Below, one piece after another: positions 1-5,352 of a DNA stretch of 5,352 bases. The notes under the pieces are model-generated. The model saw only the letters and a list, made by a program, of their open reading frames with translations, did no database searches and had not been told where the DNA came from. The position numbers were made by a program, and so were the translations under genes. Each line of letters starts with the position of its first letter. The first letter of the stretch is position 1. Source of the stretch: an uncultured Micavibrio sp. (lineage in GTDB: Bacteria; Pseudomonadota; Alphaproteobacteria; Micavibrionales; UBA1664). The stretch covers positions 1 to 5,352 of the forward strand of contig CAJXOI010000078.1 in the NCBI GenBank assembly GCA_913057885.1, written 5' to 3'.

Positions 1-469
1 GGTATAAAATATCGCCAACAATCGACGCCGTGGCGACGGCATATAGTCCCATGGCGTGTCGCTTTCCTTCAAGGCGTTGATACAAATGCTCTTTCCCCTT
101 TGCCGCCAAAGTGTCATAAAGTAAAGACGTCACTGTCCCTGAATTACAGGCCACGCCGATACCAATAACCGCTTGCCCTAAAACGGCCTGCCAAAACCCG
201 CTAGCCGTCATAATAATGGCATATCCTGCAGCGGCAAAACCGCATCCCACAATCAATGTTTTACGCCGTGACCATATATCGGACAACCATCCGCTGGGCA
301 CCTCCATCGTGATAATAACGGCGGCAAATACGGCCTCACCAATCATCAATTCACGAAAGCCAAGGCCAATATAATCCTGATAAAACGGCATGATCACGGG
401 TAACAAAAATACCGTATGGGTCATGAAGGTGTAGATAAAGATCAACCGGATTTGTAATTTAAGGGACAT
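1..469 (-). CDS. Major facilitator superfamily transporter, N-terminal part (cut by left edge)
   Basis: The first 156 codons of a membrane transporter; the rest lies beyond the left edge. It begins with ATG at 469 (MSLKLQIRLIFIYTF), preceded by a strong GGAGGG Shine-Dalgarno that lies inside the upstream acetyltransferase gene, and overlaps that gene by 11 bases. Hydrophobic segments fall at about residues 8-30, 40-58, 71-89, 93-110 and 139 onward, matching the first helices of a 12-helix MFS protein. Between the second and third is the MFS motif A signature, G60-x-x-x-D64-x-x-x-R68-R-K, preceded by EVPSG. The family consists of inner-membrane secondary transporters driven by ion gradients; substrate and direction cannot be read from this fragment. 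Being translationally coupled to two acetyltransferases makes export of a small molecule or toxic compound possible, but that is inference. It is too short and too generic to name. Confidence 0.85.
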   Translation of the reverse strand, partial: MSLKLQIRLIFIYTFMTHTVFLLPVIMPFYQDYIGLGFRELMIGEAVFAAVIITMEVPSGWLSDIWSRRKTLIVGCGFAAAGYAIIMTASGFWQAVLGQAVIGIGVACNSGTVTSLLYDTLAAKGKEHLYQRLEGKRHAMGLYAVATASIVGDILY

Positions 470-1016
470 GGCGTGCCCTCCACTGATCGCGGGTCAATAC
501 GTACCGATATTCATCCAGCATCTCACCCGTTGCGTGGGATTTGTGTGCTTTGGTCAAAGTCCGCACAAATTCAAAACCGCATTTATCGATGATACGACGC
601 GATTTTTCATTCCCTTCGTAATATGCGATCTCTAACATTGTCGCCCCATGGGTTGCAAAAGCAAAATCGATAATCGCACGCATTGTCTCGGTGGCGTATC
701 CTTGCCCCAAATAATCAACATTCCCCCAGTAGCCGGTTGTGTATACGTCAGGTGTGTCAGTGGGCGTCAAACCGCTGCTCATGACAAAATCACCGTTATC
801 TTTATGAAAGGCATAAAGGTGCAATCCCCCCTTTTCATGATCGGCGGGGATGATGGTTTCAATGTAATATCGCATGGCATCAATGGGGCGTTGGTCGTCT
901 GACGTCCAACACATCCATTGTTGTAATTCTGCCCAATTCGCCTCTTTCGCCGCTTGAATTTTTTCCAAATCGTCCAATGTGGGAACACGAATGATTAAAC
1001 GGTCTGTTTCAATCAT
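459..1016 (-). CDS. GNAT family N-acetyltransferase (RimJ/RimL-like), downstream copy
   Basis: A complete 185-residue acetyltransferase of the GNAT fold, which transfers acetyl from acetyl-CoA to an amine. The start MIETDRLIIR is the typical RimJ/RimL-type first strand. The acetyl-CoA binding loop is at about residues 102-110 (YLGQGYATE, matching Q/R-x-x-G-x-G/A), and the late block GNEKSRRIIDKCGFEF at 135-150 is the usual N-x-x-S-x-x-x-x-x-K-x-GF segment. The start at 1016 is fixed by GGGGAGG a few bases upstream and by an 8-base overlap with the preceding gene (ATGATTGA), so translation is probably coupled. It is clearly a paralogue of the neighbour at 1009-1632: both share ETDRLIIR, QWM-x-W, GYAT and GNE-x-S-x-R-I/V-I-x-K-x-GFEF. 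The physiological substrate is unknown; ribosomal proteins, antibiotics and small metabolites are all possible for this family. Confidence 0.9.
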   Translation of the reverse strand: MIETDRLIIRVPTLDDLEKIQAAKEANWAELQQWMCWTSDDQRPIDAMRYYIETIIPADHEKGGLHLYAFHKDNGDFVMSSGLTPTDTPDVYTTGYWGNVDYLGQGYATETMRAIIDFAFATHGATMLEIAYYEGNEKSRRIIDKCGFEFVRTLTKAHKSHATGEMLDEYRYVLTRDQWRARHVP

Positions 1017-1632
1017 TTTGACCTCCCCATGTGACGTTAAAATCTCTCAGGTGGTTTGCATCAAATAGACAGTAAAATGGATGGTCAACCAACTCACCAT
1101 TTGGTAAAAGCGCATCTTTTTTTGCAACGTATTCAAATTCAAATCCCGCCTTTTCAATGACGCGCTTGCTAGCCTCATTCCCCTGTGCATGGGCAATAAT
1201 CACCTTGTTTGCATCCAAAACGTCAAAGGCATAGCGGATCAAGGCCTTTGTGGCCTCGGTCGCGTATCCTTTGCCCTGAACGGATTTACGGTACCAATAC
1301 CCGATCTCGATAATACGGCTGTGCCAATCGAACCGGTGTAACCCCGTGCCGCCGACAAAACGGCCTGTTTCTTTTTCAAAGGCCAACATGGCGAAATCAA
1401 TACGTTGCAAAAATTTCACATGCATTTCCCGCATCGTTAGCTCATCGTCTTCGACGGTGCTTTTTTCTTTTGCCCACGGCATCCATTGATGCAACATGTC
1501 CCATGTCTCTGCCTTGGCCTCATTGACGACAGGCCCATCACCAAAGCGGGGTTCGCGGATGATCAACCGATCTGTCTCGATAGGCATCGGCAAATCAATT
1601 AAGATTGGCTTTTCAGTGTTTATAATCGTCAT
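1009..1632 (-). CDS. GNAT family N-acetyltransferase (RimJ/RimL-like), upstream copy
   Basis: A 207-residue GNAT acetyltransferase and first gene of the minus-strand operon. The fold starts at residue 18 (IETDRLIIREPR). The acetyl-CoA loop is SVQGKGYATEAT at about 117-128, and the C-terminal block GNEASKRVIEKAGFEF is at 151-166. The start at 1632 is supported by AAAGGAG seven bases upstream; it gives a 15-residue leader (MTIINTEKPI...) that the downstream copy lacks, and Met16 is an alternative start giving a conventional N-terminus, but no comparable ribosome site was noted for it. The stop overlaps the start of the next acetyltransferase by 8 bases. The pair probably arose by tandem duplication followed by marked divergence, notably in the middle (residues 55-110) where acceptor specificity is usually set. 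The substrate cannot be assigned. Confidence 0.9.
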   Translation of the reverse strand: MTIINTEKPILIDLPMPIETDRLIIREPRFGDGPVVNEAKAETWDMLHQWMPWAKEKSTVEDDELTMREMHVKFLQRIDFAMLAFEKETGRFVGGTGLHRFDWHSRIIEIGYWYRKSVQGKGYATEATKALIRYAFDVLDANKVIIAHAQGNEASKRVIEKAGFEFEYVAKKDALLPNGELVDHPFYCLFDANHLRDFNVTWGGQND

Positions 1633-1646
1633 ATCAGTGCTCCTTT

Positions 1647-1674
1647 ATTATGATGTTAAAGGCCTGATAATCAA
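1647..1674 (-). promoter_or_regulatory. Candidate sigma-70 type promoter of the GNAT-GNAT-MFS operon
   Basis: Reading the minus strand, TTGATT (1674-1669) and CATAAT (1652-1647) are separated by 16 bases, resembling -35 and -10 boxes (4/6 and 5/6 matches to consensus). Transcription would begin near the AAAGGAG ribosome site, leaving only a short leader before the ATG at 1632. The region is AT-rich, so chance matches are likely; the support is the position just ahead of the first gene and the inverted repeat arm lying between the boxes. Confidence 0.35.
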
Positions 1675-1730
1675 TCGTTTTATTTGGAGAATTTGGCCTT
1701 TAAAGTTCGTTTGAAAAATAAGGCCAATTT
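1656..1730. repeat. Three AAGGCC-cored motifs forming overlapping inverted repeats
   Basis: TTAAAGGCC at 1656-1664 is a perfect 9-base inverted match to GGCCTTTAA at 1695-1703 (30-base gap). The second copy, read wider as AATTTGGCCTT at 1690-1700, also pairs with AAGGCCAATTT at 1720-1730 with one mismatch (19-base gap). The first arm lies between the candidate -35 and -10 boxes of the acetyltransferase operon and the other two lie just upstream. This layout suits an operator for a dimeric regulator, or two mutually exclusive hairpins if this DNA is transcribed. There is no run of T typical of an intrinsic terminator directly after any stem. Function is inferred. Confidence 0.4.
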
Positions 1731-1743
1731 AAAAGTTAAAAGA

Positions 1744-1851
1744 TTAAATCAACCCGTATGTCACACGCGGTGACGGCTTGGAATTGCCGTTATCATATCT
1801 AAGCAATCCAATCGTCAAAAGCATTGTGATGAATACAAGTTGTTCAATCAT
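1744..1851 (-). CDS. Possible 35-residue hydrophobic small protein (doubtful)
   Basis: An ATG at 1851 opens a 35-codon frame ending in TAA at 1744-1746. The product begins MIEQLVFITMLLTIGLL, a stretch of about 14 hydrophobic residues that could span or dip into a membrane, followed by a polar tail with several Ser, Pro and Arg/Lys residues. It lies alone between the DUF1674 gene and the acetyltransferase operon, on the same strand as both. Against it: no Shine-Dalgarno precedes the ATG, unlike most genes in this window, and a frame this short can occur by chance in AT-rich DNA. I do not recognise a family. Confidence 0.25.
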   Translation of the reverse strand: MIEQLVFITMLLTIGLLRYDNGNSKPSPRVTYGLI

Positions 1852-1894
1852 AGTAACATTAAAACATAATAATAGATATTAACGCAAGATAATT

Positions 1895-2072
<178 letters not shown>

Positions 2073-2909
2073 ATGAACGGAATTGCAAAAACTTTTGTTT
2101 TAATGGCGGTGATGACCGCGCTCTTTATGGGAATCGGCGGTATGGTTGGCGGGACATCGGGGATCGTCATCGCCCTCTTGATCGCCGCGGGCATGAATGT
2201 TTTTGCCTGGTGGAATTCCGATAAAATGGTTTTACGCTATTACCGCGCAAAGCAGGTGGATGAATCCACCGCTCCAGATTTATACAATATGGTCAGGCAA
2301 ATGGCTGATAATGCCGAATTACCCATGCCCAAGGTTTATATCATTGAAAATGACCAACCCAATGCCTTTGCCACAGGGCGCAATCCAGACAATGCCTCTG
2401 TTGCCGCGACAACGGGTTTATTAAGGCGGCTTGACGCGGGTGAGGTTGCGGGCGTGATGGCGCATGAATTGGCGCATGTTAAAAACCGCGACACATTGGT
2501 CATGACCATCACCGCAACGATGGCGGGGGCGATTTCAATGTTGGCGAATTTTGCCATGTTTTTTGGCGCAAGGGACAGCCGTTTGCGATTGTTGGGTACA
2601 TTAGCCGTGGCGATTTCGGCACCCATTCCGGCGCCAGATGTTCAACTGGCAATTTCCCGCGCCCGCGAGTACGAGGCAGACCGCGTGGGTGCAGAAATTT
2701 GTGGCCGTCCCGAATGGCTGGCCTCTGCCCTTGAAAAAATTGCCGGCAAGGCCAAGGTGATTGATAATAACGCAGCGGAAAGAAACCCATCGACCGCGCA
2801 TATGTTTATTATCAACCCGCTTCATATGCATGCCGTTGATGGTTTATTTTCTACCCATCCAAAAACGGAAGAGCGTGTGAGGCGTCTTCGTGCTATGATC
2901 CGTGCATGA
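2073..2909 (+). CDS. htpX: Protease HtpX, inner-membrane zinc metalloprotease (M48)
   Basis: A complete 278-residue M48 peptidase that degrades misfolded or damaged inner-membrane proteins, with its active site on the cytoplasmic side. Two N-terminal hydrophobic segments (about 5-25 and 29-47) are followed by the zinc motif HELAH at 131-135, with E132 the general base and H131/H135 ligands. E199 in AREYEADR is the expected third ligand. A conserved NAFATGRNP lies at 97-105, and AHMFIINPL (242-250) and [13 protein letters not shown] (260-272) are typical of alphaproteobacterial HtpX. A third hydrophobic segment spans about 142-165. The fourth (172-195) is broken by Pro and Asp (APIPAPDVQ), unlike the uninterrupted stretch I expect. 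No Shine-Dalgarno precedes the ATG at 2073, so initiation may be leaderless or weak. Its last four bases form an ATGA overlap with rsmB. Confidence 0.95.
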   Translation: MNGIAKTFVLMAVMTALFMGIGGMVGGTSGIVIALLIAAGMNVFAWWNSDKMVLRYYRAKQVDESTAPDLYNMVRQMADNAELPMPKVYIIENDQPNAFATGRNPDNASVAATTGLLRRLDAGEVAGVMAHELAHVKNRDTLVMTITATMAGAISMLANFAMFFGARDSRLRLLGTLAVAISAPIPAPDVQLAISRAREYEADRVGAEICGRPEWLASALEKIAGKAKVIDNNAAERNPSTAHMFIINPLHMHAVDGLFSTHPKTEERVRRLRAMIRA

Positions 2910-4105
2910 GTAGTGATGGCTTGAGTTCCAGATTATGCACCCTGAATGTTTTGATGGCGGTTTTTGACGGTCGTAAGCCGTTGGATGAATCGCTGGATAA
3001 ATTTGCAAGGAAATACAATCTCTCAGACCAAGATAAATCTTTTGTCCATGCTTTGTGTGGGTTTGTGTTACGGTATAAAGATGCCCTGCAAAACCAAATT
3101 GATGCGCATGCTCACAAAACCCCACCATCCGCAGTGAATATCATCCTGCTAATCGGCGTTGCGCAGATTAAATTGATGAATAGCGTCCCTGACCATGCCG
3201 CTGTCGATACTTGTGTGGATCTGTGTAAGAAAGTCAAATGTGATGCCCAAAAGGGAATGGTGAATGCCGTTTTGCGGAATATTATTCGCGGGGGGGAAGT
3301 TGATTTAAAGCCATTATTACCGCGATGGGTAGTGGATACATGGGTTAAAGATTACGGCGAAGACATCGCCAGACAAATCGAAAAAGCCAGTTTAGAAGAG
3401 GCTAAAATCGGAGTTTCGAATAAGAAAGGCCATTGGTCCATATTGCCGTCCCTGCGAAAGCAGGGATCTGATGACAGAGATCCCCGCCTTCGCGGGGAAA
3501 GCAACATCACGCTATCACCCGACGAATGGGTGCAGGATTATTCATCCGCAAAACCCGTTTCGTTGTTAGGTAATATTCAGGGCAAATCCGTTTTGGATTT
3601 ATGCGCTGCGCCAGGCGGGAAAACTATGCAATTGGCCGCCAAGGGGGCAAAGGTGACTGCGGTGGATGTGTCGGCAAAACGATTACAAAGGCTGAATGAT
3701 AATTTAGATCGCACGGGTTTGGCAGATCAGGTGGAAGTTATTTGTGCCGATCTTTTGAAATGGACGCCTGATCGCACCTATGACATAGTTCTTTTAGATG
3801 CGCCATGTTCGGCAACGGGGACGATCCGCCGTCACCCAGATTTACCTTATATTCGCACGGCAAAAGACATTAAAACCCTTGTGTCATTACAACAAAAACT
3901 GCTCAATCGGGCCAAAGGTTGGGTCGATCAAGATGGTGTTTTTGTCTATTGCTCCTGTTCTTTGCAAAAGGCAGAGGGAGAGGAACAAGCCGCAGCCTTT
4001 TTAGATCAAAACCCGGATATGCATCGCATTCATCAGGATATACGCCTTATGCCCCAGGACGGGGATCGTGATGGATTTTTCATCGCGCGTTTTGCGTGGC
4101 GTTAA
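2906..4105 (+). CDS. rsmB: 16S rRNA (cytosine-C5)-methyltransferase RsmB, carrying an in-frame palindromic insertion
   Basis: A 399-residue enzyme that methylates C5 of a cytosine in 16S rRNA (C967 in E. coli) using S-adenosylmethionine. Residues 5-135 form the NusB-like N-terminal domain ([26 protein letters not shown]). The methyltransferase core begins near 205: SAM motif [10 protein letters not shown] at 231-240, [15 protein letters not shown] at 298-312 with release cysteine C301, and YCSCS at 348-352 with C351 the expected catalytic nucleophile. The C-terminal DGFFIARF is standard, so the enzyme should be active. Residues about 180-200 ([10 protein letters not shown]...) are encoded by a palindromic repeat unrelated to RsmB. 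At 399 residues the protein is shorter than the roughly 430 or more I expect. The start overlaps htpX as ATGA with no good ribosome site, implying coupled translation. YebU/RsmF is less likely because of the NusB-like domain. Confidence 0.93.
   Translation: MSSDGLSSRLCTLNVLMAVFDGRKPLDESLDKFARKYNLSDQDKSFVHALCGFVLRYKDALQNQIDAHAHKTPPSAVNIILLIGVAQIKLMNSVPDHAAVDTCVDLCKKVKCDAQKGMVNAVLRNIIRGGEVDLKPLLPRWVVDTWVKDYGEDIARQIEKASLEEAKIGVSNKKGHWSILPSLRKQGSDDRDPRLRGESNITLSPDEWVQDYSSAKPVSLLGNIQGKSVLDLCAAPGGKTMQLAAKGAKVTAVDVSAKRLQRLNDNLDRTGLADQVEVICADLLKWTPDRTYDIVLLDAPCSATGTIRRHPDLPYIRTAKDIKTLVSLQQKLLNRAKGWVDQDGVFVYCSCSLQKAEGEEQAAAFLDQNPDMHRIHQDIRLMPQDGDRDGFFIARFAWR
3442..3505. repeat. Palindromic repeat element inserted in rsmB (RPE/REP-like)
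   Basis: Two imperfect 28-base arms, 3442-3469 and 3478-3505, are inverted copies of each other around an 8-base spacer. Each arm also contains its own perfect 6-bp hairpin with a four-base loop: CCCTGCGAAAGCAGGG (3450-3465) and CCCCGCCTTCGCGGGG (3482-3497). This nested architecture and the C-C-C-x-G-C-G-A-A-x-G-C-x-G-G-G core match a repeat family I know from intergenic DNA of many proteobacteria, whose spurious translations read FPAKAGI or DPRLRG; both readings can be made here. The element is open in the rsmB frame (about 21 codons). Only one copy is present in the window, so family membership is from recognition, not comparison. It carries no gene of its own, so any mobility would need enzymes encoded elsewhere. 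Confidence 0.85.
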
Positions 4106-4860
4106 GCTTTGAAGTTTTTTCCCAGATAGACACGGCGGACATCGTCGTTATCAATGATGTCTTTCGGTGTGCCGTGGGTCAGGATATGTCCATCATGCAA
4201 AATATAGGCACGGTCAACAATATCCAATGTATCGCGCACGTTATGATCGGTAATCAAAACACCGATATTGCGGTTTTTCAATTGCGCAATCAAATCACGG
4301 ATATCTGCAACGGCAATGGGATCGATCCCCGCTAAAGGTTCATCCAACAAGATATATTTTGGCCGGGACGCAAGGGCGCGGGCAATTTCCAAACGGCGGC
4401 GCTCCCCCCCTGATAAGGCGACCGCAGGGGTATGCCTCAGGTGAGAAATTGAAAATTCCGCCAATAATTCATCCATCAACGATTCTTGTTCAGTCAATGC
4501 CATATCGCCATTGGTTTGCATGATGGCGCGGATGTTATCTTCGACATTAAGGCCACGGAAAATCGATGACTCTTGGGGTAAATAGCCAACACCCATGCGG
4601 GCACGGCGATACATCGGCAGGTTGGAAATATTTTGCCCGTCTAAAGTAATCTTGCCCTCATCGGCATTGATGAGCCCTGTTAAAATATAAAAAAGACTGG
4701 TTTTACCTGCGCCATTGGGGCCCAAAAGGGCAACGGATTCTCCTTGTTGAACTGACACGGAAACATCACGTAACACAGGGCGGCGTTTATACGATTTCGC
4801 GATATGGTCGGCATAAAGGCCAGGCTTAACAGATTTTAAATGAGATGACCGGCCTGACAT
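4102..4860 (-). CDS. lptB: LPS export ABC transporter ATP-binding protein LptB
   Basis: A 252-residue ABC ATPase. With the LptFG membrane subunits it forms the inner-membrane engine that extracts LPS and pushes it along the LptC-LptA bridge to the outer membrane. Walker A GPNGAGKT is at 47-54, the Q-loop YLPQESSIFRGL at 93-104 (Q96), the signature LSGGERRRLEIARAL at 149-163, Walker B YILLDE at 169-174 with catalytic E174, then LAGIDP, and switch histidine H206 in ITDHNVRDTL. The sequence LPQESSIFRGL and the RRRLEIARAL ending separate LptB from the related branched-chain amino acid ATPases. Residues 1-14 are a short polar leader. The start at 4860 lies three bases after the lptA stop and has GGAGGG nine bases upstream. 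The stop overlaps the rsmB stop by four bases, so no terminator fits between them. Confidence 0.95.
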   Translation of the reverse strand: MSGRSSHLKSVKPGLYADHIAKSYKRRPVLRDVSVSVQQGESVALLGPNGAGKTSLFYILTGLINADEGKITLDGQNISNLPMYRRARMGVGYLPQESSIFRGLNVEDNIRAIMQTNGDMALTEQESLMDELLAEFSISHLRHTPAVALSGGERRRLEIARALASRPKYILLDEPLAGIDPIAVADIRDLIAQLKNRNIGVLITDHNVRDTLDIVDRAYILHDGHILTHGTPKDIIDNDDVRRVYLGKNFKA

Positions 4861-4863
4861 GGG

Positions 4864-5352
4864 TTATTGCCCTCCACCACCAAAAACAGCACGCACGCGG
4901 CCGTCATTGCTTGTCTTATCGTTGCTGAGGCGGCTGATATTGGTGTTTAGGTCAAATTCCGCCTTTGTGCCCGTCAAAACATTATTATCTTGTTCAATTC
5001 GGACATTCCCTGTGACAGTGATTATGCGTCTTTGTGCATCATAAACACCGCGATCCCCATAAAGGACTTCATTAGCGGTTTTCAGGACAACATTTTCAGT
5101 TGCTGTTACAGATGACAAAATGCCATTGTCAAAATCAGCCCTCAAGCTGTTGGCGCTTAAAACTTCGGATGGGCGCGTTAAAACGGCGTTGGGCTGGGCG
5201 ATAACGCTTTGAATTGTCATGTCATTACCATTCTCGGAGTAATTTGCAGTAATTATGGGTGCCTGAATATTACTGTCACCTTGCGTGACAATTGCATTAC
5301 CCGTTGCCGTCACTTTTTGATTGGCACGATCCCATTCCAAGGCCTCGTCGGC
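4864..5352 (-). CDS. lptA: LPS transport periplasmic protein LptA, C-terminal part (cut by right edge)
   Basis: The last 162 residues of LptA, the periplasmic protein whose beta-jellyroll units stack into the bridge that carries LPS to the outer membrane. The frame is open to the window edge (ADEALEWDRANQKVTATGNA), so the true start and signal peptide lie outside; a TTG at 5340 in this frame is an ordinary Leu codon, not a start. The repeated short beta-strand pattern fits the OstA/LptA_N fold: VTATGNAIVTQGD, LSANSLRADFDNG, VLYGDRGVYDAQRRIITVTG, VRIEQDNNVLTGTKAEFDL. The tail is glycine-rich (FGGGGQ). The stop is three bases from lptB and contains that gene's ribosome site, so the two are almost certainly co-transcribed; lptC would be expected just outside, upstream. 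Confidence 0.9.
   Translation of the reverse strand, partial: ADEALEWDRANQKVTATGNAIVTQGDSNIQAPIITANYSENGNDMTIQSVIAQPNAVLTRPSEVLSANSLRADFDNGILSSVTATENVVLKTANEVLYGDRGVYDAQRRIITVTGNVRIEQDNNVLTGTKAEFDLNTNISRLSNDKTSNDGRVRAVFGGGGQ

Noticed and set aside
648..902. Plus-strand frame across the first acetyltransferase gene
   Set aside because: It lies antisense within a well-supported GNAT gene, with no family resemblance or ribosome site.
459..1632. The two GNAT genes as one frameshifted gene
   Set aside because: Each has a complete GNAT domain with its own start, ribosome site and acetyl-CoA motif, so they are tandem paralogues.
1760..1790. Two adjacent small hairpins (GTCAC-GTGAC and ACGGC-GCCGT) as a terminator or small RNA
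   Set aside because: The stems are only five base pairs, share bases with each other, and no T-run directly follows on either strand, so chance is adequate.
2844..3128. Minus-strand frame across the htpX-rsmB junction
   Set aside because: It overlaps two well-supported coding genes in antisense and resembles no family.
3442..3505. CRISPR repeat or transposon end
   Set aside because: There is one palindrome only, with no spaced repeats, no target-site duplication I can see and no transposase nearby.
4100..4125. Bidirectional terminator at the rsmB/lptB junction
   Set aside because: AAGCTT is a short palindrome and a T-run follows some bases later, but there is no GC-rich stem.
5338..5340. 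TTG at 5340 as the start of lptA
   Set aside because: The frame stays open to the window edge with LptA-like residues (ADEALEWDR), so this codon is an internal Leu and the gene is partial.

Overview
The window looks like ordinary chromosomal sequence of an alphaproteobacterium with intermediate base composition, roughly half GC by eye. The evidence is gene content: a tiny DUF1674/SDHAF4-type gene beside htpX and rsmB, an association I recall from many alphaproteobacteria, plus lptA-lptB of the LPS export pathway, which implies a Gram-negative outer membrane. I cannot fix the order. A palindromic element inside a coding gene recalls Rickettsia, but the base composition is too GC-rich for that genus.

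Layout from left to right. Positions 1-1632, minus strand: a tightly packed operon read right to left, with two tandem paralogous GNAT acetyltransferases and then the N-terminal part of a major facilitator transporter that runs off the left edge. All three starts have good Shine-Dalgarno sequences and the genes overlap by 8 and 11 bases. Positions 1633-1894: AT-rich intergenic DNA with a plausible promoter for that operon, three copies of an AAGGCC-cored motif arranged as inverted repeats around it, and a doubtful 35-codon ORF. Positions 1895-2035, minus strand: a 46-residue DUF1674 (SDHAF4-like) gene. Positions 2073-4105, plus strand: htpX (membrane zinc protease) and rsmB (16S rRNA m5C methyltransferase) joined by an ATGA overlap. 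Positions 4102-5352, minus strand: lptB and the 3' part of lptA, running off the right edge. rsmB and lptB meet tail to tail, their two TAA stops sharing one TTAA.

The most unusual item is at about 3442-3505. A palindromic repeat of the CCCGCGAAAGCGGG type, usually found between genes, sits in frame inside rsmB and is translated as about 21 residues without breaking the frame. It lies just before the methyltransferase core, and every catalytic motif downstream is intact. It resembles the coding-region palindromes described in Rickettsia, and it may have replaced rather than simply lengthened a native loop.

Functionally, htpX (membrane protein quality control), DUF1674 (succinate dehydrogenase maturation by homology), rsmB (ribosome modification) and lptAB (LPS transport) are housekeeping genes. 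The GNAT-GNAT-MFS operon is the only accessory-looking unit. I see no CRISPR array, tRNA, rRNA or transposase gene in the window.
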